A DNA stretch of 64,000 nucleotides from Streptomyces sp. NBC_01460 (GCF_036227405.1 NZ_CP109473.1:2976001-3040000); one strand, 5' to 3'. Shown: positions 51,547-61,084, counted from the first letter of the stretch. The notes: generated by a model from the sequence alone, not told the origin. Made by a program: numbers and translations.

Positions 51547-54500
51547 ATGAACTGCCCCACGTGCCGCCAGGACCTGCCGGAGGACGCCAGGTTCTGCTCG
51601 TCCTGCGGGACGCCGTGCACCGTCGCCGCCGCACCCGGGGACGACGAACGCAAGCCGGTGACGGTGCTCTTCTGCGACCTCGTCGGCTCCACCGCCCTGT
51701 CGGGCGTCCTGGACCCCGAGACGCTGCGCGCGGTGACGCTGCGGTACTTCGAGGCGATGAGCGCACAGATCGTGGCGCGGGGCGGCACCCCGGAGAAGTT
51801 CATCGGCGACGCCGTGATGGCGGTCTTCGGTGTGCCGGTGGTCCGGGAGGACGACGCCCGGCGCGCGCTGGCCGCGGCGCTCGGCATGCGGGACGCGCTG
51901 GCCGCGCTCAACGAGGAGCTGCGCGCCACGCTCGGCATCACCCTGGCGACCCGGATCGGCGTCAACACCGGCCAGGTGGTGGCCGGTGGCGACGCGACGG
52001 CACGTCAGGCGCTGGTGTCGGGAGAGACCGTCAACATCGCCGCACGCCTGGAACAGCACGCCGGCGCCGGTGAGATCCTCCTCGGCCCCGACACCCTGCT
52101 CGCCGCAGGGCCCACGGTCTCCGCCGAACCCACCGGACCGCTCCGGCTGAAGGGCAAGCAGGACAGCGTGGAGGCCTACCGGCTGCTGGCCCTCGGCGCG
52201 GACGACCCGGCGCTGCTGCGCCGCTTCGACGTGCCCTTCGTGGGACGTCACACCGAGCAGGGCGCGCTGGACGCCGCCCTGTCGGACACGGTGAGCGAAG
52301 GGCGGGCCGGCCTGCTGCGCGTCACCGGCGAGCCCGGCATCGGCAAGACCCGGCTGGTACGGGAGTGGCTGGCACGGCGCTCCGCCTCGGGGCTCGTCTC
52401 CTACGGTGCGGGCCGGTGCCGCGGGCACGGGGACCAGGGCACGCTCACCCCCCTGGGCGACGCCCTGCGCGCCCTGCCGGACCTGGCCGTCGTCCCCGGG
52501 CCGTCGGAAGACCGCTCTCCCCGTGCCGGCACGGCGGCCGACGACGCGATGGCCCTGCTCTCCGCGGGCGTGCTGCGCGACGGGACGCCGAACGCCCCGT
52601 TCGAGGACCTGTGCGCCGCCCTGTCCACCGCGCTGGGCCGCGCCGCCAAGAGGCGGCCCTTCGTCCTCGTACTCGACGACACGCACGAGGCGGCACCCCT
52701 GCTGATGCGCACGCTGGAGCGGCTCGCGGACGGCTCCGGGCCCGCCGGTGTGCTGATCGTCTGTGTGGGCCGCCCGGACGGGACGGCCGACACCGAGGAC
52801 TGCCTCCAGCTCACGGGGCTGCCCCGCGAGGAGAGCGTCCGGCTCGCCGGCCTGCTGGCAGGGCTCGACGGTGGCGCCGGACCGGTGGACGAACGGCTCC
52901 TGTCCCGCGCGGAGGGCAACCCCCTCCATCTCGAACAGCTGCTGGTCGGCGGCGGGGCGGACCGGGTCACCGCGGGCGGAGGCGACGCCGGGCTGCCGCC
53001 GACGCTCCAGGCCCTGCTCGGCGCCCGGATCGGGGCGCTGGCGCGGACCGAGCGGACCGTGGTCGATCTCGCCGCCGTGGTCGGCCGCGAGTTCACCGCG
53101 GCGGAGCTCCTGCTGCTGGAGACGTCCGCGCGGCTGGCCGAGCGGCGGGGCCCCGCGGTGGTGGAGGTGTCCCCCGCCGAACGGGCGCACCACCTGGGGC
53201 GCATCGAGGAGGTGCTGGTGGCGCTGACCGGGCGGCGCCTGGTGGAGCCGGCTCCGGGGACGGGCCCGTCGGGCTACCGGTTCAGCAGCGGGCTGGTGCA
53301 CGAGGTGACGTACGCGTCGCTGTCCAAACGCGCCAAGGCGGACCGCCACGCCTTGGCGGCCGAACTGCCCCGGGTGCTGCGGGCCGGGGACGGCGCCGTC
53401 GGCGGTCATCTCGAACGCGCCTGCCGCTACCGGGCCGAGCTCGGGCTGCTCGACGACCGGACCGGGCAGCTGCGCGGCCGTGCGGCCGCCGCGCTGGGCC
53501 GCGCGGGGGCCCAGGCCGCGTCCCGGTCCGACCTCACCTGGGCGGACGACCTGCTGGAGCGGGCGGTCGAGCTGGATCCGGAGGACGCGGGCTCGGTCCG
53601 CAGGCTCGGTGAGGTCCGGGTGGCCCTCGGGCGGACCGCGAGCGGGGCGGGACTCCTGCGCCGGGTGCACGAGATGGACGCGGTGCCGGTGGAGTCCGCG
53701 CACGCCAGGCTCGCGCTCGCCGTGCTGGACCCCTCGGGGCCGGGCCCCGGGCTCACGGCCACGGCGCGGGCGGTGCTGCCGGTGTTCGAGGCGGCCGGGG
53801 ACGCGGTCGGCCGGGCCAGGTCCCATCTGAGGCTCGCCCAGCACCTCCAGCAGGCCGGCCGGCACGAGGAGGCGGAACGCGACCAGGCGTGCGCCCTGGA
53901 GCAGGCGGTCCTGGCAGGGGCCGAACCGGAACGGGCCGGCGCTCTCGGGGCCATCGGCATCTCGCTGTGGCGCGGTCCGGTGCCCGCCCCCGAGGCGGTG
54001 GCCCGCTGCCGTGCGCTGCTGGCCGCGCACGGCGAGGGCCGCCCGACGGTGAGGCTCACCCTCAACTGCCCTCTGGCGGTGCTGTACGCGCTCCAGGACC
54101 GGCCCCGCGAGGCGCGCGCCTGCCTCGCCGAGGCCCGGGCACTCGCCGGGAAGCTGCGGTTCGCCGAGGCCGAGGTGTTCCTGCCGGTGTTCGGGGCCGC
54201 GGTGGAGGCGTTGCTCGGAGACGGCCCGGCCGCCCTGCGGCTGCTGGTGAGGGCGGACGAGGCCGCCCGGCGCGCCGACGCGGGCGGGCTGCGGACGGCG
54301 GTCGCGCTGGACGCGGCCCGGATCGAGCTCGACGGCGGCCGGACCCGGCGGGCGGCGGCCTGGATCGCGGGTGTCGGGGAGGCGGCGGAGCTGAGCCCCG
54401 CCGACGCCGTGGACCTGAACGGGCTGCGGGGCCGGCTGGCCGCCGCCGCCGGGCGTCCGGCGGAGGCCGCCGGCCACGCGGACCGGGCCGTACGGGCGTC

Positions 54501-54708
54501 GCTGCTGACGGACTCCCCGCTGGTCCGGGCGACGGCGGAGCTGGACCGGGCCCGCACCCTGTTCGCGCTGGGGCGCCGGGCTCCCGCCCTGGCCTCGGCG
54601 CGTGCGGCACGGGAGCACTTCGTGAGCAAGGGGCACCTGCCGGGGGCCCGCCTGGCCGACGGCTGCGTGCCGGACGACGCCATGGTCACCACGACGGAGA
54701 GGAGCTGA
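51547..54708 (+). CDS. Adenylate/guanylate cyclase-AAA ATPase-TPR protein with N-terminal zinc ribbon
   Basis: A 1053-aa signalling protein. A zinc ribbon (Cys3, Cys6, Cys17, Cys20) comes first. A class III nucleotidyl cyclase domain follows: VTVLFCDLVGSTALSG and FIGDAVMAVFG give the two metal-binding Asp, EKF the base-binding Lys, and TVNIAARLEQ the transition-state Arg. Then comes an AAA/STAND ATPase with P-loop TGEPGIGKTRLV (about residue 262) and VLVLDDTHEAAPLLMRTL. The C-terminal half is TPR-like helices. By family it makes cAMP or cGMP when its ATPase/TPR part senses a signal. The S8 protease gene begins 3 bp after its stop. Confidence 0.9.
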   Translation: MNCPTCRQDLPEDARFCSSCGTPCTVAAAPGDDERKPVTVLFCDLVGSTALSGVLDPETLRAVTLRYFEAMSAQIVARGGTPEKFIGDAVMAVFGVPVVREDDARRALAAALGMRDALAALNEELRATLGITLATRIGVNTGQVVAGGDATARQALVSGETVNIAARLEQHAGAGEILLGPDTLLAAGPTVSAEPTGPLRLKGKQDSVEAYRLLALGADDPALLRRFDVPFVGRHTEQGALDAALSDTVSEGRAGLLRVTGEPGIGKTRLVREWLARRSASGLVSYGAGRCRGHGDQGTLTPLGDALRALPDLAVVPGPSEDRSPRAGTAADDAMALLSAGVLRDGTPNAPFEDLCAALSTALGRAAKRRPFVLVLDDTHEAAPLLMRTLERLADGSGPAGVLIVCVGRPDGTADTEDCLQLTGLPREESVRLAGLLAGLDGGAGPVDERLLSRAEGNPLHLEQLLVGGGADRVTAGGGDAGLPPTLQALLGARIGALARTERTVVDLAAVVGREFTAAELLLLETSARLAERRGPAVVEVSPAERAHHLGRIEEVLVALTGRRLVEPAPGTGPSGYRFSSGLVHEVTYASLSKRAKADRHALAAELPRVLRAGDGAVGGHLERACRYRAELGLLDDRTGQLRGRAAAALGRAGAQAASRSDLTWADDLLERAVELDPEDAGSVRRLGEVRVALGRTASGAGLLRRVHEMDAVPVESAHARLALAVLDPSGPGPGLTATARAVLPVFEAAGDAVGRARSHLRLAQHLQQAGRHEEAERDQACALEQAVLAGAEPERAGALGAIGISLWRGPVPAPEAVARCRALLAAHGEGRPTVRLTLNCPLAVLYALQDRPREARACLAEARALAGKLRFAEAEVFLPVFGAAVEALLGDGPAALRLLVRADEAARRADAGGLRTAVALDAARIELDGGRTRRAAAWIAGVGEAAELSPADAVDLNGLRGRLAAAAGRPAEAAGHADRAVRASLLTDSPLVRATAELDRARTLFALGRRAPALASARAAREHFVSKGHLPGARLADGCVPDDAMVTTTERS

Positions 54709-54711
54709 CCG

Positions 54712-55593
54712 ATGGGAACCGTCGGAACGGGCACGGTGCCGGGGCAGGGGCTCACCTGGAGCCTGCGGGGGCGCGGACCCGAGGACCTGCCGGTGCCCGC
54801 GGACGAGGGGCCGCCGGGCGGTCTGCCCGCGGAGCAGGCGACGGGGCGCGGCGTGCGGGTGTGCGTGGTGGATTCGGGCGTGGAGCTCGACCACCCGCTG
54901 GTGGGCCCGGTGGAGAGCTCCTGGGTCGTGGTCAAGGACCCGGAGAGCGGGACGATCACGGTCGAGCCGACGGACACCGGCGACACCTGCGGGCACGGGA
55001 CGGCCTGCGCGGGGATCATCCGCCGCACCGCCCCCGACTGCGAGATCCACAGCGTCCGGGTGCTCGGCGAGCGCTTCTCCGGCACCGGTGACGTCCTGAT
55101 GGCCGGCCTCCGGTGGGCCGTGGAACAGCGCTTCGACGTGGTGAACCTGAGCCTGTCGACCACCCGTTCCCGCTTCGCCGCCGAGCTGCACGGGCTGGCC
55201 GACCAGGCGTACTTCGGCCGTACGGTCATCGTCGCGTCGGCGCACAACACCCCGGTGGAGAGCTTTCCCTGGCGGTTCGCCTCGGTGATCTCCGTGGGCA
55301 GCCACCAGGAGGACGACACGCTCCACCTGTACAACCCGGACCCGCCGGTGGAGTTCTTCGGGCCGGGGCAGAACGTGTCCGTGCCGTGGCTGGGCGGCAC
55401 GACGATCCGCACCACCGGGAACAGCTTCGCCACCCCGTACGTCGCGGGGCTCTGTGCCCGTGTCCTCTCCGGGCATCCCAGGATGACGGCCTTTCAGCTC
55501 AAGAACGCCCTCTACCTGTCCGCGGCCAACGTGCACGCGGACCCGCGTCCCTCCACTGCGGCAGGAGATACCCGTGACGACTCCGAGAACTGA
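54712..55593 (+). CDS. S8 family serine peptidase (subtilisin-like), cytoplasmic
   Basis: A 293-aa subtilase with a complete triad: Asp54 in VCVVDSGVELDHP, His95 in CGHGTACAG, and Ser238 in GNSFATPYVAG, with Asn179 as oxyanion residue. There is no signal peptide or long propeptide, so the enzyme appears to act inside the cell. In this context it may remove the leader from one of the nearby RiPP precursors. It starts 3 bp after the cyclase gene and overlaps the GAF gene by 20 bp. Leader cleavage is inference; a regulatory protease within the cyclase pathway is an equal option. Confidence 0.88.
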   Translation: MGTVGTGTVPGQGLTWSLRGRGPEDLPVPADEGPPGGLPAEQATGRGVRVCVVDSGVELDHPLVGPVESSWVVVKDPESGTITVEPTDTGDTCGHGTACAGIIRRTAPDCEIHSVRVLGERFSGTGDVLMAGLRWAVEQRFDVVNLSLSTTRSRFAAELHGLADQAYFGRTVIVASAHNTPVESFPWRFASVISVGSHQEDDTLHLYNPDPPVEFFGPGQNVSVPWLGGTTIRTTGNSFATPYVAGLCARVLSGHPRMTAFQLKNALYLSAANVHADPRPSTAAGDTRDDSEN

Positions 55594-56176
55594 CGCCATG
55601 CTCCCTCCGGCGCCCTTCCCCGTACCCGGCCCGGGTGACGCCGCCCGGCACGAGCTGCTCCAGTCGGTCGTCGACGTGGCGCGCGCCATCTTCGGGGCCG
55701 CGGCGAGCTCCGTCTGCCTGCTGGACGAGGAGGCGGACGAGCTGGTCTTCCAGGCGGTCTCCGGGGAGGGCGAGGAGTTCCTGGTGGGGCGCCGGTTCCC
55801 CGCGGGACGGGGCATCGCGGGCTGGGTGGCGACCTCGGGTGAGCCGATGATCGTCGACGACCTGAGCCGGAACACGGCCTTCGACCGCTCCCTGGCGGAG
55901 TCCACGGAGTACGTCCCGGACGCCTTGATGGCCGCCCCGCTGATCAGCGACGCGCGCGTCCTCGGGGTGCTGGAGGTGCTGGACCCCTCCCCCCAGGCCC
56001 GGTCGGACGTCCGTGAACTGGACCTGCTGGCGATGTTCGCCCGGCAGGCGGCGGCCGCGCTGCGCGTGATCGCCGCGCAGCCGGCGGGCGGCGGGCGGGC
56101 CCTGGAGGGTGAACGGCGCGAGGACGCGTTGCAGCTGCTCGGCAGCCTGGAGCGACTCCTGCGGGGTACGGGCTGA
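55574..56176 (+). CDS. GAF domain-containing protein
   Basis: A 200-aa protein that is nearly one GAF domain: LLQSVVDVARAIFGAAASSVCLLDEEADELVFQAVSGEGEEFLVGRRFPAGRGIAGWVATSGEPMIVDDLSRNTAFDR, then the ending strand and helix (LGVLEVLD, LAMFARQAAAALRVIA). GAF domains bind cyclic nucleotides and other small molecules. Its neighbour makes a cyclic nucleotide, so it may be the receiver. There is no output domain. GTG at 55574 lies within the protease gene (20-bp overlap), so translation is coupled. Confidence 0.88.
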   Translation: MTTPRTDAMLPPAPFPVPGPGDAARHELLQSVVDVARAIFGAAASSVCLLDEEADELVFQAVSGEGEEFLVGRRFPAGRGIAGWVATSGEPMIVDDLSRNTAFDRSLAESTEYVPDALMAAPLISDARVLGVLEVLDPSPQARSDVRELDLLAMFARQAAAALRVIAAQPAGGGRALEGERREDALQLLGSLERLLRGTG

Positions 56177-56284
56177 GGGCCCGTACGCTGGGCGTCGCGC
56201 GGGAGTGACGGCCGGGTCCGTAGGGCAGGAGCCGGGAGAGTGCCGGGCGGTTCCGCGCGCCGGCCCCCTGTGGAAGGACACACC

Positions 56285-57073
56285 GTGAAGCTCGCTTTCT
56301 CGACCCTCGGAGTTCCGGGGATGCCCGTTGCGGACGTGGTGCGGCTCGCCGCCGAGAACGGCTACCAAGGGGTGGAGCTGCGCGCCCACCCCGAGGAGCC
56401 GGTGCACCCCGGCCTCACCGCTCTCGAACGGGCCGCCGTCGCCGAGGAGTTCAAGCGGGGCGGGGTCGAGGTCCTGACCGTCGCCGGCTATGTGAAGGTC
56501 GCCGCGGAGGGCGAGGACGGGCCGGTGCTCGCGGGGCTCGCCGAGCTGGTGGAGCTGGCCCGCGACCTGGGGGCCCCGTACGTCCGGGTGTTCCCCGGCG
56601 GCGGGGGCCAGGACCCCGCCGAGGCGGACGCGATCGCCGCCCGGCGGCTGGGCGCGGCCGCACCGCACGCCGCCGACCTGGGTGTACGGATCCTCCTGGA
56701 GACCCACGACTCGCACCGTGCCGGAGCCGACGTGGCACGGGTCGTGGGGACGGTCGGGCACGGGCAGATCGGCGCGATCTGGGACGTGATGCACACCTGG
56801 CTCGCGGGCGAGGAGCCCGCGGCCACCCATGCGGTGCTGGCCCCGCACCTCGGATACGTCCAGGTGAAGGACATCGCGTCGGCCGAGGACACCACGCCGC
56901 TGGCGCTCGGTGCCGGGACGCTGCCGCTGAAGGAGTGCCTGGACACGCCGGCCTCCGACGGATGGGTCTGCTGGGAGTACGAGAAGCGCTGGTACCCCGA
57001 GGCGGCCGAGCTGCCCGGCCTGCTGGCCGCGGGCCGGGAGCACCTGCTGGGGCTGGGCGCCCCGAAGCAGTAG
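56285..57073 (+). CDS. Sugar phosphate isomerase/epimerase family protein
   Basis: A 262-aa xylose-isomerase-like TIM barrel. It starts VKLAFSTLGVPGMPVADVVRLAAENGYQGVELR. Metal-site strands are VRILLETHDSH (Glu), IGAIWDVMHTW (Asp), LGYVQVKDIASA (His replaced by Lys), and GWVCWEYEKRWYPEA (last Glu). It is the third gene of this superfamily in the window. GTG at 56285 has GGAAGGA 6-7 nt upstream, so it has its own start signal and is not obviously tied to the RiPP genes. Its stop lies one base from that of the convergent EamA gene. Confidence 0.85.
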   Translation: MKLAFSTLGVPGMPVADVVRLAAENGYQGVELRAHPEEPVHPGLTALERAAVAEEFKRGGVEVLTVAGYVKVAAEGEDGPVLAGLAELVELARDLGAPYVRVFPGGGGQDPAEADAIAARRLGAAAPHAADLGVRILLETHDSHRAGADVARVVGTVGHGQIGAIWDVMHTWLAGEEPAATHAVLAPHLGYVQVKDIASAEDTTPLALGAGTLPLKECLDTPASDGWVCWEYEKRWYPEAAELPGLLAAGREHLLGLGAPKQ

Positions 57074-57074
57074 G

Positions 57075-57977
57075 TCAGACCCGTGCCTCCTCGATCGCCG
57101 GTACGGGGGGTGCGGCGGCGCGGCGGGGGCCGGTCAGGGAGGTCAGGGCCACCCCGCCGACCAGCAGCGCCGCGGCGCACCACCGCAGCGGGCTGATCTC
57201 CTCGCCGAGGAGGAGCGCGGCGGAGGACATGCCGAAGACGGGCACCAGCAGGGTGAACGGGGCGACCGACGAGGCCGGGTGGTGGCGGAGCAGGAAGCCC
57301 CAGGCCCCGAAGCCGAAGACGGTGGAGATCCAGGCGACGTAGACGACGGTGCCGGCGCCGGTCCAGTCGAGCGAGGTCAGGGCCTCGGCGTCCCGGTCCC
57401 ACCCCTCGAAGAGCAGGGACAGGACGAGCAGCGGCAGCACGGGGACGGTCGAGACCCACACCATGAAGTTGAGGGAGTCCGGCGGGGCCGCCCTGCGGGT
57501 GATCACGTTGGAGACGCCCCAGCAGGCGGCCGCCAGGACCACCAGGCCGAAGGCGAGCACGGGCCCGCCCGCGCCCTCGTCGACGGCGGCGACGCCGATT
57601 CCCGCGAGCGCGACCCCCATCCCCAGGATCCGTGTCCTGCCGGGCCTCTCGGACAGGACCAGGGCCGCGAACAGGGCGGTGAAGACGGCCTGGACCTGGA
57701 GGACGAGGGAGGAGAGCCCGGGGGGCATCCCCCGGTCCATCCCGATGAAGAGCAGCCCGAACTTGGCCACTCCCAGCGCGAGGCCGACGCCGATGACGTA
57801 CTTCCAGGCCACCGTGGGCCGGCCGACGAGGAACACGGCGGGCAGCGCCGCGACGAGGAAGCGCAGGGCGGAGAAGAGCAGGGGCGGGAAGTGGGCGAGA
57901 CCCAGCTCGATGACGACGAAGTTCACACCCCAGACGGCGGCGACCAGCGCGGCCAGGGCGATGTGGAGGGGACGCAT
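57075..57977 (-). CDS. EamA family (DMT superfamily) transporter
   Basis: A 300-aa membrane protein with ten predicted helices in two EamA repeats. Repeat 1 begins LHIALAALVAAVWGVNFVVIELGLAHFPPLLFSALRFLVAALPAVF and repeat 2 begins LAFGLVVLAAACWGVSNVITRR. Such proteins export amino acids or metabolites; the family includes RhaT- and YdcZ-like members. The substrate is unknown. The divergent LysR gene 100 bp away is its likely regulator. Ends one base from the isomerase-like gene without room for a terminator. Confidence 0.9.
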   Translation of the reverse strand: MRPLHIALAALVAAVWGVNFVVIELGLAHFPPLLFSALRFLVAALPAVFLVGRPTVAWKYVIGVGLALGVAKFGLLFIGMDRGMPPGLSSLVLQVQAVFTALFAALVLSERPGRTRILGMGVALAGIGVAAVDEGAGGPVLAFGLVVLAAACWGVSNVITRRAAPPDSLNFMVWVSTVPVLPLLVLSLLFEGWDRDAEALTSLDWTGAGTVVYVAWISTVFGFGAWGFLLRHHPASSVAPFTLLVPVFGMSSAALLLGEEISPLRWCAAALLVGGVALTSLTGPRRAAAPPVPAIEEARV

Positions 57978-58077
57978 GGACCGAGCATCCGCCGCCGGGA
58001 CCGTGTAGCACCAGCGCGGATTTCTTCATGGTTGGATTAAGCACCGCTCATGCTTCCTCTTCGCTCGGGGGTTCCCG

Positions 58078-58989
58078 GTGCTCGATCTGTCCCGGCTGCG
58101 CGCCCTGCACGCCGTCTCCGTCCACGGCTCGGTCGCGGGCGCGGCGGCCGCGCTCGGCTACACCGCGTCGGCGGTCTCGCAGCAGATCACCAAGCTGGAG
58201 CGGGAGACCCGCACGACACTGCTCGAACGCCGTGGGCGGGGGGTGGCTCTCACCGAGGAGGCGCTCCATCTGGCGTCCACCGCGCAGCGGTTGCTGGCGA
58301 TCGTGGAGCAGGCCGAGACGACGCTCGAACAGCGCAGGGGGCAGCCGACGGGACGGCTGTCCATCGCCGCGTTCGCCTCCGCCGCGCGCGGGCTGCTGCC
58401 CGGAGTGCTGGCGGAGCTGGAGCGGGAGCACCCGGCGCTGGACGCACGGCTCACCGAGGTCGATCCGCACCTCTCGGTCGATCTGGTGGCGAAGGGCGTG
58501 GTCGATCTCGCGGTGGCTCACGACTGGGACATCACCCCCCTGCCCGCGCCGGAGGGTCTCGCGCAGGCGGTGCTCGGTGAGGACCGGTGCGACCTGCTGG
58601 TGCCGGAGGGGCATCCGCTGGCCGGCCGGGAGGCGGTGCGGCGCGAGGAGCTGGCGGCGGAGCGGTGGGTGTGCCAGCCGCCGGGCACGGTGTGCCACGA
58701 CTGGCTCGTGCGGACGCTGCGGGCGGCGGGGTACGAGCCGGACATCCGGCATCAGGCCGAGGAGAACCACACGCAGCTCGCCCTGGTCGCCGCCGGACTC
58801 GGCGTGGCGATGATGCCCCGGCTGGGCAGGGGTCCGCTGCCGGCGGGCGTGGCCGCGGTGCGCCTGGAGCCCGTGCCGGTGCGGCGGCTCTACGCGCTGT
58901 GGCGGACGGAGGCGGCGCGGCGGCCCGCGATCATCGCGGCCGTGTCGACGCTGCGGGGAGCGGCCGCCGAGGTGCTCCAGGAAGCCTGA
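58078..58989 (+). CDS. LysR family transcriptional regulator
   Basis: A 303-aa LysR protein. The N-terminal winged helix is LSRLRALHAVSVHGSVAGAAAALGYTASAVSQQITKLERETRTTLLERRGRGVALTEEALHLA, followed by the linker helix and the LysR substrate-binding domain, which opens with GRLSIAAFASAARGLLPGVLAELEREHP. It is divergent from the EamA exporter gene, a common LysR/exporter arrangement, and probably activates it on binding a metabolite. GTG at 58078 is the first codon in register with the family start. Confidence 0.92.
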   Translation: MLDLSRLRALHAVSVHGSVAGAAAALGYTASAVSQQITKLERETRTTLLERRGRGVALTEEALHLASTAQRLLAIVEQAETTLEQRRGQPTGRLSIAAFASAARGLLPGVLAELEREHPALDARLTEVDPHLSVDLVAKGVVDLAVAHDWDITPLPAPEGLAQAVLGEDRCDLLVPEGHPLAGREAVRREELAAERWVCQPPGTVCHDWLVRTLRAAGYEPDIRHQAEENHTQLALVAAGLGVAMMPRLGRGPLPAGVAAVRLEPVPVRRLYALWRTEAARRPAIIAAVSTLRGAAAEVLQEA

Positions 58990-59168
58990 CGGCGGACCGG
59001 GCGGACCGTCCGGCGACCGCCGGCCCCGGTCGCCGCACCCATGTCCGGGCATGTCCACCCTGCTCCCCGCGTGTCCCGCCCGTTCTCGGGCGGCCCCCTT
59101 GACTGGTAGTTACTTTCCATATATCCGTACCTTCTTGGAAGTTTCTTTCAGTACCGGAAGGGGCTCAC

Positions 59169-61007
59169 GTGCACCACCGCACCTCCAGACGCACCCTCCT
59201 CACCGCCACCGCGGCGACCGTCGCAGCCGCGGCCACCGGCGTCGCCGCCCTCCCCGGCACCGCCCAGGCGGCCACGGACCGCACGTCCTCGGACAGCCGC
59301 CTCAAGCGGCTCATCGCCCGGATGAGCCTGGAGGAGAAGGTCGGCCAGCTCTTCGTGATGCGGGTGTACGGCCACTCCGCCACCGAGCCCGACCAGGCGG
59401 ACATCGACGCCAACCTCGCCGAGATCGGGGTCCGCGACGCGGCCGAGCTGATCTCCACGTACCACGTCGGCGGCATCATCTACTTCGCCTGGGCGCACAA
59501 CACCCGTGACCCGCACCAGATCGCCGACCTCTCCAACGGCATCCAGCGGGCCGGGCTCGCCGGGCCCACGCCTGTGCCGCTCCTCGTCTCGACGGACCAG
59601 GAACACGGCATCGTGTGCCGCGTGGGCGAGCCCGCGACGCTGCTGCCGGGGGCGATGGCGCTGGGCGCGGGCGGTTCCCGCACCGACGCGCGCACGGCGG
59701 GCCGGATCGCCGGGGCCGAGCTCGCGGCCCTGGGCATCAACCAGAACTACGCCCCGGACGCGGACGTCAACGTCAACCCGGCCAACCCCGTCATCGGCGT
59801 GCGCTCCTTCGGCTCCGACCCGGATTCGGTCGCCGGGATGGTCACCGCGCAGGTGAAGGGCTATCAGAGCTCCGGCGTCGCCTCGACGGCCAAGCACTTC
59901 CCGGGCCACGGGGACACCAGCACCGACAGCCACACCGGCCTGCCGGTCATCAGCCACACCCGCGAGCAGTGGGCCGAGCTGGACGCCCCGCCGTTCCGGG
60001 CCGCCGTCGCCGCCGGGATCGACTCGATCATGACGGCCCACATCGTGGTGCCCGCCCTGGACCCGTCGGAGGACCCGGCCACCCTGTCGCACCCGATCCT
60101 CACCGGCATCCTGCGCGAGGAGCTCGGCTACGACGGTGTGGTGGTCACCGACGCCCTCGGGATGGAGGGCGTCCGCACGAAGTACGGCGACGAGCGGGTC
60201 CCCGTCCTCGCGCTGCTGGCCGGCGTCGACCAGCTGCTGAACCCGCCGGACCTCGAGGTCGCCTGGAACGCCGTCCTGAACGCGGTGAAGAGCGGCGAGA
60301 TCAGCGAGGCCCGCATCGAGGAATCGATTCTGCGCATCCTTCGGCTGAAGACGAGGCTGGGCCTGTTCCGCGACCCCTACGTCACCCACCGGGGCGTCGA
60401 CCGCACCGTCGGCATCGCGTCCCACCTCGCCGCCGCCGACCGGATCGCCGAGCGGACGACGACGCTGCTCGCCAACGCCGGTTCGCTGCTGCCCCTCTCC
60501 CGCCGGTCCCACAGGAACCTCCTGGTGGTGGGGGCCGATCCCGCCTCACCCTCCGGCACGACCGGACCCCCGACGACCACGCTCGCCGGGGCCTTCACGG
60601 AGCTGGGCTACGCGGCGACCGCGCTGTCCACCGGTACGGCCCCGACCCAGGCGAAGATCGCGGAGGCGGTGGCCGCGGCGCAGGGCAAGGACGCGGTGGT
60701 CGTGGGCACGTACAACGTCACGGCGACGAGCACCCAGCGCACCCTGGTCAGCGCCCTCGCGGCGACCGGCGTCCCGGTCATCACGCTCGCGATCCGGAAC
60801 CCGTACGACATCGCCCAGCTGGCCGGGACGGGGTACGCCGCGAGCCTCGCCGCGTACTCCTGGACAGATGTCGAACTCCGGGCGGCCGCCCGGGTCATCG
60901 CGGGCCGCGCGGAACCGGAGGGCAGGCTGCCGGTGCCCGTGCAGCGGGCGGACGCCCCGGCGCAGGCGCTGTACCCCGTCGGCTACGGCCTGTCGTACCG
61001 CTCCTAG
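59169..61007 (+). CDS. Exported glycoside hydrolase family 3 protein, NagZ-like
   Basis: A 612-aa enzyme. The N-terminus is a Tat-type signal (TSRRTLLTATAATVAAAATG, then AQA). The catalytic TIM barrel has KVGQLFVMRVYGHSA, LLVSTDQEHGIVCRVG, and the NagZ loop KHFPGHGDTSTDSHTGLP, whose Asp/His pair acts as general acid. The nucleophile is Asp in VVVTDALGMEGV. A C-terminal Rossmann-like domain follows (LLVVGADPASPSG). By these motifs it is a beta-N-acetylglucosaminidase that trims cell-wall or chitin sugars outside the cell. GTG at 59169 has CGGAAGGGG upstream. TTGACT at 59099-59104 is a candidate -35 element. Confidence 0.92.
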   Translation: MHHRTSRRTLLTATAATVAAAATGVAALPGTAQAATDRTSSDSRLKRLIARMSLEEKVGQLFVMRVYGHSATEPDQADIDANLAEIGVRDAAELISTYHVGGIIYFAWAHNTRDPHQIADLSNGIQRAGLAGPTPVPLLVSTDQEHGIVCRVGEPATLLPGAMALGAGGSRTDARTAGRIAGAELAALGINQNYAPDADVNVNPANPVIGVRSFGSDPDSVAGMVTAQVKGYQSSGVASTAKHFPGHGDTSTDSHTGLPVISHTREQWAELDAPPFRAAVAAGIDSIMTAHIVVPALDPSEDPATLSHPILTGILREELGYDGVVVTDALGMEGVRTKYGDERVPVLALLAGVDQLLNPPDLEVAWNAVLNAVKSGEISEARIEESILRILRLKTRLGLFRDPYVTHRGVDRTVGIASHLAAADRIAERTTTLLANAGSLLPLSRRSHRNLLVVGADPASPSGTTGPPTTTLAGAFTELGYAATALSTGTAPTQAKIAEAVAAAQGKDAVVVGTYNVTATSTQRTLVSALAATGVPVITLAIRNPYDIAQLAGTGYAASLAAYSWTDVELRAAARVIAGRAEPEGRLPVPVQRADAPAQALYPVGYGLSYRS

Positions 61008-61016
61008 GACAGGCGA

Positions 61017-61065
61017 GTGGGCTGTGCCCGCCGGGTGGTGACACCACCCGGCGGGCACAGCCCAC
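61017..61065. terminator. 23-bp perfect hairpin between convergent GH3 and peptidase genes
   Basis: Positions 61017-61039 and 61043-61065 are exact complements with a 3-nt loop (GAC). It lies between stops at 61007 and 61085 and serves both directions. Confidence 0.95.
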
Positions 61066-61084
61066 ATGGAGCAGGACGCGCGTG

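Noticed and set aside
50821..56283. 1820-aa open frame on the minus strand
   Set aside because: It lies opposite the HDO, cyclase, protease and GAF genes, all with recognisable domains. The product is Arg/Ser/Pro-rich without any motif.
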